A stretch of DNA of 64,000 nucleotides from Wuchereria bancrofti. Taxonomy: Eukaryota > Nematoda > Chromadorea > Rhabditida > Onchocercidae. The DNA lies in assembly GCA_005281725.1 (NCBI GenBank), contig SSBO01000012.1, forward strand, positions 20,225,060 through 20,289,059. The letters run 5' to 3'. The position numbers and the translations under genes were made by a program. The notes under the pieces were generated by a model. It saw only the letters and a list, made by a program, of their open reading frames with translations, was not told the DNA's origin and did not search any database. The first letter of the stretch is position 1. Every line of letters begins with the position of its first letter. Below are positions 41,099 through 53,847 of the stretch, piece after piece.

Positions 41099-43271
41099 CT
41101 ATACAGTAATTGTAACTGATTCATCTCTTGCTATTTCGCAAATCATTGCATTTTTGTAAGCAGTCAAACCAGGAACTCCCGGTATGAGACTGAAGAATTG
41201 TCTTTCAATTCTTGTAGCAATTTCAAAGGATTCTTCCATAATTGTCGTAAGTGTAATTTTGTCAGGTTTAATTTTATCTACAGCTTCCATTAATTCTGGA
41301 TTTTCTCTCAAGCGTTCCAACAACTGCAAAAAAAAAAAATTACAAATGAAAAAAAGAAAATTAAAGTTATGAAAAAAAAAATCATTCATTCATTAAGTAC
41401 TTAGTGTTTCTCAAGTTTGAAGGATGAAAAATGGAATAAATGATTAAAATAATTGTATGTAATTTATTTCAATCGAATTTGATTTGTCAATGATCATAAA
41501 TTTGATTCAGAAATGCTTTTCAAAAATGATGAAGAAAAAAATTAGGAAAGAAAGATTTACGTTATTAGCATTATATTCTGTTGGTTGATTCATAATACCT
41601 GCATATTCAGTATCAATCATATCTATAAATTTGTTCCATTTTTTCTGAGATTTCTCATCTAACATTGCTGCATACTTTCTCATTAATTTAATCTTTTTTT
41701 CTTGCTGAAAAAATACAAATAAAAAATTAAATTTTATAAGGATTTATACATACAACTTTTACTGACTTAAGCCAATTATTCCACTTGTTTTTAGTTTTAC
41801 TTAACTTCGTCCCTTTCACTCTTCAATCACAATTACTAAACTTTTTCATATTTCGATGTGATCATGCATTAAGATGTAAAGAAATGTCAAATAGAACAAA
41901 AAAAAAAATTGAAGTATCGAGATGGGTTCATAAAAAAATTTTATCAATTGTTTTTGTAATAACTTAGATGAAATATAAATAATTGAGCTAGTCATATGTT
42001 ATATCATAAGTTATATAATAGATAATTCTTTTTAAAAAAGAGTTGTGTAAAAAATTAATTTTATTTATATGAATAATGCAAGTAAATAAACAATATAAGT
42101 TAAGTCATCGAAAAAAAAAAAAAAAAAACTATAAACGATTGATAAAATTGCAAAATGATTTTGCAAAAACATACCACAGCACTGTTAAGATATAATAATG
42201 TATGTATTTCTTTTCGTGTTCGCATTCGTATGTCATTCAAATGCTCTTCCATTTCATCTTTTGGTGGCGGACTTTGATCACGTTTAAACCAACAGCGCTT
42301 CAACACTTGCAAATTTTTACATTTCTTCTTCTTTTTTGGCTCTTTTTTTTCTTCTTGGCTCTCAGATGTTCCTTGTTCAGGTCTTTCAGAATCAATCATT
42401 TGCGACGCATCATTGAGCTCTTCCTGAACTTCAGTTTCAGTATCCGTATCTTCACTTGAAGCTATCGTTTGTGACATACCTTGAGCTTTAGTTCCAGTAA
42501 CATCCCTGCTATCCGTACCTTCACCTGAAGCTATCGTTTGTGACATTCTATCATATTCCGTTCGAGTTTCAGTTTCAGTAACCATATCTTCACCTGAAGC
42601 CACCGTTTCCGTTATATTATTCGTTTCCGTCTGAGCTTCAATTTGAGTGCCATCTCTATTTTCTGCATTATTTCCTGTTTCTACCATTTGTGATGTATTA
42701 TTTACTTCCATTTGAGTTTCAGTTTGAGTAGCATTACCATTTTTTGCTTCATCTTCTGAATCTCCTTTCATTTTCCTCAAACAATTTCCACATTTTCGTC
42801 GAAGTTTACTTGCAAGATGTGGTAATTCCAAATCATCTCGAATATGTGTATATCGAAATCGTTTTTCCATTAAATATGTTAAATCCAAACATTTTATCTC
42901 ATTAGTTATTACGGTTGAGTCAAAAAAGAAATCGGAGGCGTAGTAATAATAAGGATGAAAAATGATTGTTGAAGTGAAATTATTGAGTTCATTTTTCATT
43001 TGCAATACTAATCCTCTATCATTTATTTCCTAAAAACTAAACGATTCTAAATTAAATCAAAAGGTTATCAGAAAAAAAAAAAAGCTAACGTACTTCTTAT
43101 TCAATATATCAATATCATTTTAGAATGAAAAATGAATTTCTTAGTAATGCAAGTAATTATTTTGAAATTTTAAAGTTTAAATTAATTAGAATAAATTGAT
43201 GACTTTTATACCTCAAGCCAATCGCCACATAAATAGAAGAATGAATTACTCGATGACAATGGACCACTCAT
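41099..43271 (-). CDS. Gene A: orphan protein with Thr/Glu-rich repeats and helical C-terminus, 4 exons, 427 aa
   Basis: Minus-strand exons: 43271-43212, 43029-42175, 41704-41561 and 41323-41099. All introns are phase 0 with GT-AG ends, and the residue count closes exactly. Residues 1-105 are hydrophobic/aromatic then basic (FFYLCGDWLE, FHPYYYYASDFFF, LASKLRRKCGNCLRK). Residues ~110-245 form an acidic Thr/Glu/Gln region of imperfect ~25-30-residue repeats built on SQTIASGE/SQTIASSE and TETET. Residues 250-262 are a lysine run (EPKKKKKCKNL), a possible nuclear-localisation signal. The rest is predicted helix (KKWNKFIDMIDTEYAGIMNQ, LLERLRENPELMEAVDKI). P373 followed by KITLTTIMEESFEI resembles gene C at P414. 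An acceptor-like TTTAG (AG at 43307-43308) lies 35 nt upstream of the start. No family is recognised. Confidence 0.75.
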
Positions 43272-43306
43272 TTTATCGTAATGATTACCAATCATCAAGC
43301 ATCCAA

Positions 43307-43308
43307 CT
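43307..43308 (-). promoter_or_regulatory. Putative spliced-leader acceptor of gene A
   Basis: AAAGTTTAG ends here, 35 nt before the gene A ATG. Confidence 0.35.
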
Positions 43309-43747
43309 AAACTTTATTTGTCCAAAAAAAACAAAAAGCAAAAAAAAGAAACAAAAGGCGCGCACTTGTAAGTAAGATCAAAGCAATCATTTTAGAAAAA
43401 GAAAAGGAAAAATTGTTGATTAATAGAGCCAAAAACTAATTCTGAAAAGTTCTAGAAAATTTTTCATCTCTCAAATAAAATTTGCATTTGTAGAAGGAAT
43501 GATTTAAATGATAATACTAATGATATGAGTATTTATCGACTATCATTATATCATATCATCTCTATTAGCCTTTTTATTGTTACCGTTATACTTTTCACTT
43601 ATATTAATATGTGAAATTTACTTTACAAATTGTTTTTGAATACAATTATCAAATTTAAATCTGCTAAAATTATTTCACACAATTTCTGGATCATCTTTGG
43701 ATGTTCTTTAAATAATAACCTAAAATTTCTTTTTCCATCTTACAAAT

Positions 43748-43793
<46 letters not shown>

Positions 43794-45450
43794 TTCTTTT
43801 AATATTATTCTTGCAATTTAACATCGCTAATTGTTTGCACCGCTTAATTGGCCCAATTGTCTTAAGCGGTAATGTGCCAATATATTCATTTTCTCCTTTC
43901 CTTTTTATTTCATTTTTCATTTCTTCTACTTTTTTTTTCCTTTTCATTGATAGCATGTGGAAAAAAAGTAAATAAAAATTTGTTCAAAGTTGCACTTCAA
44001 ATTTATTTCGTGCTTGAACAACTTTGAAAAAAACAAAGGCAATAACATCTAACCAATATAACAGCAAGGTAAATTTATTAAAAATATTTAAATGATAGGA
44101 CATTTCTTAATTAATGATAAGACTGTTGAATATAAATGTGGCTATCAATGATTGATAAAATGAATATAATATAAATATGTTTTGTGTTGAAAAGAATTGA
44201 TTGCAACTGATTTGTTAATAAATTTCAACAAGGATTCAGTTAGGTAATGAATTGAGAAAAAGTATGAGAATTGAAGAAAAGAAAAGCCTAAATCTAAGAC
44301 TTAAATGAAATACATTTTAACATTCAGATGATCTGACGAAAATTTAAAAACGAAAAGTCTATTTTAAGATTCTTTTTTAAGTTTGATATATGCGATCTTA
44401 AAGATTTTTAACTGTTAAGTAGCAAGCTTATTTGTTTATCAAACATATTTCTGCATTTTCTCTATCTGCTTCAAATATTAAATAATTTAATGTTTTAAGT
44501 CTTTTTCATTTTTGAAATACTTTTAAAACAAACAAAATTATGGACCGTTTAATGGTTATCAATTCAAATTCTCCATGAATAATTATCAGATTGTCAAAGT
44601 TACAAACGATTTTACGCATGTGCAAATTATTAAAATTACATTAAATTAAATAATTTCACTACGTTGACACATATGCTTTATTATTTTTGTCGCCCTTAAA
44701 ACGCATTCATAGTGATAATTCTAAACTGATGAAAATTCCACGATGCCTGTAATTTGAATTTTTTCTTTTTAAATAACCAAAATTTGCTTATGTTATCATG
44801 AAAAAGGTTTTAATTTTCCCACCATATGAAAACGTAAGTGAATTTTACAGACTTAAATCTACGATCAAATAATAGAGTAATTAGATTATAAAAGACAAAA
44901 CTGATGCTTTAAGTAATTTCTACATTTGGGATAGCAACATTATTTATCATAAATTCTAAAAGTACAACATCTTATCAAAGTTGATATATTGATGTCGCAT
45001 AATTAGCTCAGCATATTGATTGACCTATAAAAATTAATTATAAATGAATAAATTTTACATATTTAATTTTGTTGCATTCTTTTTTAATTTCATGCTAATA
45101 GAAGATTCTCTATGAATAAATGCATCTTTTGTATTATTATTACCTTAAATAAACAAACTTCTAAAAAAATAGCAGATTTTTTTTTGTTTGCAAAATGGCG
45201 CTTTTGTCTATTTGTAATACAATGAAACGTTAGAAGGATTACTGAACATAATGAAATGATATGAATTTTTAAATATCTCTAATATTTCATTCTCTCTGTC
45301 ATTCTTCTATCCATATTTTTGCAAATATTAAATGTTTATCGAAAATGTAATTAATCAAAAAGACTTTTAAGCATTACCCTCTTATCATCTAATGAATTAT
45401 TGTTTGATTGTTTTTGTATTTGCAAAATGACCATCTTTGGATTTTGTATT
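43309..45450. other. Intergenic region between genes E and A
   Basis: About 2.1 kb, A/T-rich, with a (CAAT)n tract at 43752-43792. No exon-like segment was found. Confidence 0.5.
43752..43792. repeat. (CAAT)n tetranucleotide repeat
   Basis: About ten perfect CAAT units in the A-E spacer. Short and uninterrupted, so probably length-variable. Confidence 0.95.
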
Positions 45451-46811
45451 CTAATTTTTCTCTTCTGTCGCCAGCACTGATGATGTTGACAGTGTAAAAT
45501 TCAGCGACTTAAAAAAATACATATTTATAATTTTGAATAAACTATTAAATTCCATAAATTATATTAAACGCTTGACATAACTCTTTTCAAAATTTCTTAA
45601 ATTAACATTTTTCAATAAACATTACCTTCGTTTTTCTTTTTTTTTTTTTTTTTTGAGAATTAAAGAGATTAAAAAGGTTGCTTGCTAATTATTTCCTAAA
45701 AAATACATTTAATATCTTTTTTGAAGTTTTCGTTTTTTAAAAGGTATCAAATGAACAATGTATTCTTTTGATTAATCTTATCAAAAAGCAAAAAAAAGCA
45801 ATATGATTTGAAAACTAAAATGTGACAGTTTAAAATTTCTACGAGCTATTTAATTTTTAATACAAATTAATAAATCATATGATTCTTATTATGTTTCCTA
45901 AAAAAAAAAAAATAAAATAAAAATTTAGTACCTTTAAATTTTGAAGTTTTCTTTTTTTAAATAGCTATAACAATGCTGTTTAGCTATAACTATAAAATGC
46001 TATGACAATAATTTTAATTACAATATTTAACGTCGAAAAAATTTAAGCATATAGTTCTAATCAACTGCTTATTAATCAAAAGTTATCAATTCATTTTATT
46101 AATGTTTGGCCATAGCTATAACAATGCTGTGATAATGATTTCAAGCAAATTTTATTAAATAAATTCGTTTTAATTTCGATTCATTCATTTAAATATTCCT
46201 TTTTAATTTACCTCTGAATTATGTATTCCTGAAATACTGTCATCTTTCTGATTATCGACACTATCGATAGTAGTAGTGGTAGTAATGGTAGTATTGGTAG
46301 TAGTGGTTGTAACATTGTCAGTTTCATGTGAAACATTTCCACTGGCGGATTTGTCATCGAGTTGAGGCGTTAAATTTTCTTTGGAATGAGAGAAGCTAGC
46401 ATTAATTATCATTTCTTCTAAAATAAACTTTGCTGTTTTAGATCCTAAATTTGTCGATGGTTGTGATAATTTAGAAATCGATTTAGATTCCATTGAACCA
46501 CCACTTGAATCACTTGACAAACGTTCAGTTACATTTTCCTCAACGGATAGCTAAAATAAAAAGTTTTTTTTTTTTTTTGTTTCTGTTTTTCTTTCTTTTT
46601 TCTGGAAAAAAGAAGTGTTTACAGGGTTAAAAAAATAAATTCTAAAATTATAATTTAAAAATGTTTTTTTTTTGCGAAGGATATTTATGAAGAAAATTTT
46701 AAAATTTAAAACTTTTACTTGTGCCATAATATCATAATTTATATCTCTCAACTCCTTTTTTCGTCCTTTCTTACTTTTCCTAACTTTCTTACCACTTATT
46801 TTACGAGGCAT
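45451..46811 (-). CDS. Gene E: small basic/Thr-rich orphan protein, 2-3 exons, ~162 aa
   Basis: Minus-strand exons: 46811-46719 (31 codons), 46550-46212 (113 codons) and a proposed terminal exon 45507-45451 (18 codons plus stop), all phase 0. The N-terminus is very basic (MPRKISGKKVRKSKKGRKKE), like gene C. The middle is Ser-rich (LSSDSSGGSMESKSISKLS), then FILEEMIINASFSHSKENL and a Thr run (TTTTTNTTITTTTTID). If the donor at 46211 (GAG|GTAAAT) is not used, the protein ends two codons later (VN stop). The third exon follows a T-rich AAG acceptor and its base composition is less A/T-rich than its flanks, but it is short. A TTTCAG acceptor (AG at 46838-46839) lies 26 nt upstream of the start. 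Function unknown; possibly nucleic-acid-associated, given the basic N-terminus. Confidence 0.5.
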
Positions 46812-46837
46812 CTTTCGTTAGTAAAGTTAATTGATTC

Positions 46838-46839
46838 CT
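46838..46839 (-). promoter_or_regulatory. Putative spliced-leader acceptor of gene E
   Basis: AATTTCAG ends here, 26 nt before the gene E ATG. Confidence 0.4.
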
Positions 46840-48867
46840 GAAATTGATAAATTAAAAATTTTTATCCCTCATAAATATTTGAACTAAAATTAAAAATTCC
46901 AAACAATAACTTATCGTATCATCTTTCTCTATTTTCATTTCGAATAATTTGAAATAATTAATTTCAGACTTCAAGTAGTCTGTTGAAATTTTGCTAAAAA
47001 AAAGGGAAAAATTTTAGAGAAAAATACTTTCCAATTTCTAATTTATTAAAAAATTAGAGTTTTGAAAAGCTGATTAAGTTGCTGAAATTATGCTAAGATG
47101 AATTAGCTCAAACTAAAATCATAAATTTTGCCGACATCACAAGAAATTGAAAACATTAGCGCCGAGCAGCAGAACAATATAATTGAACCTTCTTTTTCAC
47201 CATAAAATATTATTAGACAATAAAGTGATTAGAGTTGATTGATTTAAGGTTAGAAAGATTTATACCACCCGAATAAACGATTTCCAATTTTGATCTGAAC
47301 AGAGGGAAAAGGTCAAAATTTTTGATCCATTTTGTTAGAACTTACCAAATATCCTCCATCCTGCTATTTCAACCTTTTCATGGATCTATTCTACTCATAT
47401 TTCATATTTCTCGTTATTTTGCAGCTGCAGTTTTTAATCAAACTTTTCTGATTTAAATTCTAGACTTTTTTAAATTAAAAGTGATAAGGACAAGTAATAT
47501 TGGCCAAAACTACTTCCTTACAAGGATAATGGAAATATTTCAAAGCAGAACTTTGAAACCTTATCATTAAATTTTACGAAAAATTATTTCCTTTAATGCC
47601 TTTGAATTTTACAAAACGTTATTTCTCTTAACTTTACGAAAAGTTACTTTAGATTTTGTGTTTTTTTATGAATGAAATTTCATCACATTCATCAATTTTA
47701 TATCAATTCAGAAAAATCCAAAAAGGTATAAAAGAAAACAAAAGGCAGTACACAAATACAAAGATATTTAAATAATTGAAAAAAAACAATTGAAGTAACA
47801 AAGTGCTATAATACCATGAAAAGAGGCAATAACAAACAGATTGCAACAAAAGCATAATTTGAAATAAATTCTTGCAACTTTATGATAAATCGAAAATTCT
47901 ACAAATTTCCAAATCGGTGAAGCAGAAAAATAAATCTTTTACATTTATGTAAAAAATTGGAAAAAAAAAGGAAACGAAATACAGAACGAATAAGTATACA
48001 AATTAGAAAATTGCATGAAAAACAACAAAGTGGTTGCATTCGGGTTGATATGATAAAGTGGTTATAATCAAAAATTTACAATACTGATTGATATGATACA
48101 ATGATTAAAAGCAGAAATTTATAGATGAAGTAAATAATTAAGTGAAGTGACATTTGAAAATTATTCAGTAGCAAGAAAAAGCATTACTAAAAGTAATTTA
48201 AATTGCTATTTTATCTAATTTTGCACAGGTTTGGGAAATGAAATCTTAACTGATAAGTCCAGAAAAAAAATTTCAAGTGATAAATTAAAACAAGTAACAA
48301 ACAAAAGGTTTTTTTTCAAAATTAATTCCCAATTTTGAAATGCTTTTTTGCTTTTAATTAGCAATTCTTTAGTTGTTAAGGATTTGAAAATTGCTAATTA
48401 CTTTTCTCAAGTTTATAATTTGCATCAAAAAAAGATAAACAAAAAAAGGAAAATTAAATAAATTAATAATGCATATTATGGAAGAAATAGAAATATTGCA
48501 GGAAGACAAATGATAAAATTTTATCATAATAAGATTTATTCAAATTTTTTTCAAAAAAGAAAAAGTGCAGGTAGTTATTGATTTGAGGGAAATAGAAAGA
48601 AAATGTTAGGAAATGAAAATATTCAAATAATAGCAAAAGAGAAAAATAAAACGATCAATTTAAATATTATTAATAAAAGTGCAAAAGTTCCTCAAAGATC
48701 AAATGCAAATCTCATTTTCACTAATTATGAAGAATTTTGCTAATTAATCAAATTAATCCTTTTCGTCTCATAGCTTTTTTGACTATTAAATTTGTCATAT
48801 TTTTGTTCTTTTTTTCATCTTAAATGCGTTGTTGACAATGTCATACGATTGTTTATCAAATTTAATT
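46840..48867. other. Intergenic region between genes D and E
   Basis: About 2 kb, A/T-rich with A-tracts; no exon-like segment was found on either strand. Confidence 0.5.
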
Positions 48868-50637
48868 CTACTTATTTCCACCACCACTTTTCGGCTTATC
48901 TTGTGATGAATATTTCTGTCCTTCCTCAAATTTCCTTCGAAGTCGTTTACGTGCTTGTTCCGCACGTTCACTCTCACTTTTTGATTTCATTTCACTCATA
49001 ATTGGCTTATTTGTTGGATATTCATTTATTTTAAAAATTATACGACCACGAATATCTTCAGCTTTTATATTTTTTAAATCCACTTTGTCACTTGCACTAA
49101 TTGCACTTGATGTTTTCTCATCTTTTGTTTGTTTCATCTAAAATTTGATAATAATTAATGAAGAATTTAAATTTTAAAATAATAAAAATATAAGCTAAAA
49201 AGATGTATTACTATTACTTGCATCTGATATTTTGTTATTATCATTGAAAAAAAAATTTGATTAAAATCATTGTTATCTAGCTTAGTTTATCCATCAAAGA
49301 TTAGACAGATTTGGCTGATTACCTCTCATTGATAATAAAATATACAAGAGAAACGATAGAAAATTATCATGATATTGATATATCAGAACATGATAAAACA
49401 TGATACGACATGATAAAATATGATCAGATAATTTGAAGCATTGTTTAATAGTTATTTGGTTACATTATATTTGATAAATTATTAATTTTAAAAAAAGAAG
49501 AGAAATTATCATTTTAAGTTTATTATACAAAATATAAAACTATTACCGCTTGCTTTGAACTTGCACTTAATGATTCATTATCAGAATGCTTCTTCTGTTG
49601 AGTTTCCTTTTGAACTGCATATAAAGTGGACACTTTTGGCTTATGCATTATTCCTTTTTCACTTTGTTCAGTTTCTTCCACAACAAAATTTGGTGGTCCT
49701 AAAACTTTTGCTAAAATTTCATCATCAAATCGAACTGTTCGAAATCCGGTCGAAGTTGACGGTTCTTCCGGATTTTCAATGTATGGTTGTTCATCAAATA
49801 TTGGTGAATGTGTTGATTGTGGTAAATCAATAATGGTATTATCTTCAATCTGTTCACTCAAATCAGCATTATCAAATTCCTCAGCTGATAACATTTCCGT
49901 TTCTTCATTAGATTCCATATTACTGCTACTTGATGACTTCAATTTCAATTGTTTCTTTTTTGATGGAGATTTTGGATCTGATTGTTCACTTGTTGATGGT
50001 TGGTCACAAAAATATGCATGAACATTTTTTGAAATTTTTTGAGACTTTTTTGATTTTCGCCGTAATTCGGTAGGATTTCGTTGTGTCTGTTCTTCCGGTT
50101 CTTCTAACAAACGTGACAATAGATGTAATCTTTCAAAACGGGAACAAATCTAAATATATTTTAATAGTTCTAAAAATAAAAAAAAAAACAAAACAAAGTA
50201 AAAATAAAAAGTCACTGCAAAATTATATGAAAATATTTTGAAATGTTTCAACTGATAAATATTTCATTAAAGATTAGCAAATGAAGTGACAAATTTCTTT
50301 CAAATAATACACTCATTAAAAATTATTGTTCTCAACTAAATTTCATTACCAGCAATTATTACACTGTGAAATGACCATTTCATTGCACTGACCCTTTGTG
50401 GACAAGTGTTATAGACTAAGAAACTAGCATTAATTAATTCAATTCATTAAGCTTTTGTAAGCTATGTTATTTCAAACTTTGCTCATTTCATAAAGTGGAA
50501 TTAACGGTGTTTGATAAAAGTGAATTATTGACCCTTGACATAAAATTTTCCATTGTTTCCTTATTATCAGTTGATTTTTTATCACGCTGTTTTTTACTCT
50601 TTTTTTGTTGATCAGAATGCTTGTCATCAGATGCCAT
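48868..50637 (-). CDS. Gene D: Lys/Ser/Glu-rich protein, possible divergent PP1 inhibitor-2 (PPP1R2-like), 3 exons, 325 aa
   Basis: Minus-strand exons: 50637-50533, 50149-49547 and 49137-48868; both introns are phase 0. The first donor (AGG|GTCAAT) is weak, so the 35-residue first exon is less certain. Residues 67-76 read KSKKSQKISK; KKSQK matches the conserved KSQKW docking element of PP1 inhibitor-2, and PSTSE follows nearby. Two RVxF-like PP1 docking motifs occur: RTVRF (172-176) and RIIF (268-271). A basic helix near the C-terminus (SERAEQARKRLRRKFEEG, ~291-308) recalls the inhibitor-2 EREKKRQFEMKRKLHYNEG helix. The tail is KPKSGGGNK. Inhibitor-2 is a small disordered regulator of protein phosphatase 1 (Aurora and mitotic signalling). 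The assignment is inference from short motifs; it could be another disordered PP1-binding protein. A TTTAG acceptor (AG at 50644-50645) lies 6 nt upstream of the start. Confidence 0.6.
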
Positions 50638-50643
50638 TGCGAG

Positions 50644-50645
50644 CT
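50644..50645 (-). promoter_or_regulatory. Putative spliced-leader acceptor of gene D
   Basis: ATGTTTAG ends here, 6 nt before the gene D ATG. Confidence 0.4.
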
Positions 50646-52090
50646 AAACATTGAATTAAGTATTAAATCATTAAAATTTTGAAATATATTTAAAATACAA
50701 ATACAAACGAAAACAATGTAATCAGCAAACACATAAGTAAGAAATGATAAAATAATCGATAAAGTAATCAATAATTCATAGATATCAAAAAAGTGCCAAA
50801 TGCATCTTTAGAAAATACATTGTTTTGGAAGCATTAATTAGTAAATACTTCCAGTATACAAATTATATAATTCAATTTATTCTCTTTTGTCATTCTCATT
50901 CACTTTCTGAAACTAATGAAAAAGAAACATTAAATTTGAATCCAAAATTTCTATCATAATTAATTAAAAATAATTATGATAAAACTATTTAAATGAAAAT
51001 ATTAAACACAAAATGTCTGTAACATCCATCAAGAAATCTAATCAAAAAGAATCTTTGGTATCGATTTTACTATCACATAAATAGATAAGAAGAAAGTTCA
51101 AGTATGGCGGGGATATTTTTTTTTTTTTTTTTTTTTTTTTGTTCTGCTTTATATTTTGTCACCAAAAATCCGTTAGAAGGCTAAAGAATTTACCAGAATC
51201 ATTTTTTGCTAAACATTCTCGAAAAATTAGTTTGAAATTTGCAAACTATCTCGAAATAACTTTCAAATAAAAATTATAACTATTGAAAATGCTATATGCT
51301 TTCTATTTCGTTTTTAATCGTTTGCAACATTTATTGCAATGTGCATAATTTAATTCAATAAATTATTAGCATTCAATGTTTTAAAAATTCAATTTTTCAC
51401 AGTCTTTCAATCTCGACGCCTTATCCATCATTTCTACTTTCCGCTCGAAATATTACCCAAACATTTACCGCCACTGTATAACAATTTGATAGCTATGTAA
51501 GTTCTTCCTCAAGTGATTATAAAGTTTCATTACAAGAAAAAAAAATTTTCCAAAAAAAAAAAATATTTTTTTAAAAATGTTATTTTCAAATTGCTCGGAA
51601 ATTTTTACTATGAAAATAAACAAGCTGAAACAAAAACAAAATGAAAAAAATCAAAACTAATAAGCACAAATTTATTTACAAGAAGGTCATAAAATCTCAA
51701 AAAAAAAAAATGTTATAAAAAAAGTGTTCAAAAAAATTGTTTCGTTTATTAAACATCAAATTTTAGTGATAAATATTCATGAAATCATTTAAGAAAATTT
51801 CGTCTTTTAATCATACATCATATCGGAGCTAAATTAATATTTGATTTAAATAATCAGTACTTAATTTTTAAATAATCAATATTTATTATTTCAATATATA
51901 TTTAAATAATCAATATATATATTTTAAATCAATATTTGATTATGCAAATAAATGTGTGATAATTGCTATAAGAAATCATTCATCGTTCACTTTTCATTTC
52001 ATGCTTTGAACATTTTCAACCTGAAATAAAGAATTCTTGAAAAGGTAAGAGCCCACACATTCAACAATACTATGACTATTGTTATTAATC

Positions 52091-52214
52091 TGATGTCACA
52101 TTCATTCCCGATGTTTAGTAGTACCATTGGCAAGCCTGATGTCATCACATTCATTCCCGATGTTTAGTAGTACCATTGGCAAGCCTAATGTTATCACATT
52201 CATTCCTGATGTTA
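52091..52214. repeat. Three-copy tandem repeat, ~46-50 bp unit
   Basis: Two nearly identical copies (starting 52091 and 52137; the second has a 3-bp insertion, TCA) and a third diverged partial copy from 52186. Shared core: ATTCATTCCCGATGTTTAG. Noncoding. Confidence 0.85.
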
Positions 52215-53686
52215 TATCGAACATTAAATGTATTTTTTTTTTATTTGAAATAATTTTTGATATTTTTCAAAGATCTTTTTCTGCCCCAAAATACGATCAC
52301 TTTAAAAGTACTTATTAATTCTAATGCATTAATTTTCGTCTGCAACTAAATGCTTTATTCATAAAATATAGTTCATAGATTCATGCTTGTATTAACAATT
52401 CACCAACTCTTTGCGTTAACATCTGAAAAGGACTACTCTCCTCGGTTTGACTGAATTTTCTTGTACACTGCTAGTAGCGGTATTTTTTTTTAAAGCAAAT
52501 TTTATCATATTTTTGTACTGTAATTGAATCTTTTATAATCAAATCTTAAGTGCTGCATTTCAAAATAAAAACGAACAATTAAGTTTCAAGCCATTTAGAT
52601 GGTAGAAATCCGAAAGTATTTATGTTCTACAGTTTAGCATTTACTTTTGACCTTTATGACCTCTGGTGTTACAATAAAAGTACTGTTCAATCTTTAACAA
52701 TGTGAATATAAGTCATCCATTTCTCGTGTTTGCATCCTAAATTTATAGTTTGAGCTAGTGACGGCTATGATAATGATGAATTAATTAGTTTAACTCAAGA
52801 ACAAAGATCTAATTGTCAAAATCTAACTGATTTCGATGAATGCACTATCAAATTTGTTCAAGTAATCTTACTACTTAGTGATCATTGGTCACTCTCTTGA
52901 TTTCTTCTTCTCAGTAATTTGACCTCTTACAGAACAAATTGAATGATATGGTTAGGTTGATATAATAGGGAAAAAAAATATAAAAAATTTAAATAATCGT
53001 TAGAAAACTTTTGAGTAAAAAAGTAAGAATAATTGGCGAATGCAAAAATTTTTCTTATATTTTGCATGAAAAAAACTTTTTGAAAGTTAATCAATATAGC
53101 ATTAGCACAATTATTAGCTATATCAAATGGACAACATTTTGACAGGCCTTAGAACCTGGCTTATAATTCCTCTAATTCTTCAACATTTAAAATTTAAGTT
53201 TAGAAAATTTTCATAAAGAAAAATTGAGAAGCTAAAATTTCTTATAATTAATTTTGCAGAAATTCTCTGGAAGTATTACTTCCAGAGAATTTTAACCTTA
53301 TCAATATCATCTAATGCTTTTATCAAAATTGTAAACAAACGCTTTTATCAAAGTCACATTCTAACGCTTTTTTATCAAAATCACAATCAAACATTTTTAT
53401 CAAAATCATAATCCACGCAATGGTTGCAACAAACTGTCTTATGTCAAAGTATCAATTATCATTATAAAAATAAACAGTAATCAAGGACTGAAATAATTAT
53501 ATGACAGTAAGTATAATAAGTTTGATTTGATGCAAAATGTTATAAACCTACAAAAAAAAAAAAAAAAAAACACAAGAAAAATTATAAAAAAATTGAAGTG
53601 GAAATTAATTTAAAAACAATAATTTAGAAATTGATGATAAATTTGGAATATTTAATACGAATAAGCAAAATTTGCTTTAAAATAGC

Positions 53687-53720
53687 AACAACAACAACAG
53701 CAACAACAACAACAACAAAA
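53687..53720. repeat. (AAC)n / CAACAA trinucleotide tract
   Basis: Short AAC-rich microsatellite, interrupted by one CAG, in the C-D spacer. Confidence 0.85.
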
Positions 53721-53776
53721 AGAAATAATTTCCACATTTGTTAAAGATGAAATATTTCAGCTTATTTAAAAATTGA

Positions 53777-53782
53777 TTTATT
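53777..53782 (-). terminator. Candidate polyadenylation signal of gene C
   Basis: TTTATT on the plus strand (AATAAA on the minus), about 66 nt after the gene C stop. The distance is typical, but chance is high in A/T-rich DNA. Confidence 0.35.
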
Positions 53783-53847
53783 AAAGAAAAATGATAAAAC
53801 AATGATTTTTCATCAACAATTATCAAAAGAAACAAAGAAATGACATA

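Larger units (their letters stand above)
50646..53847. other. Intergenic region between genes C and D
   Basis: About 3.2 kb with long A/T homopolymers (a poly-T run at about 51117-51140), a three-copy ~47-50-bp tandem repeat (52091-52214) and an AAC tract (53687-53720). A candidate gene C polyadenylation signal lies at 53777-53782 (minus). No exon-like segment was found. Confidence 0.5.
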
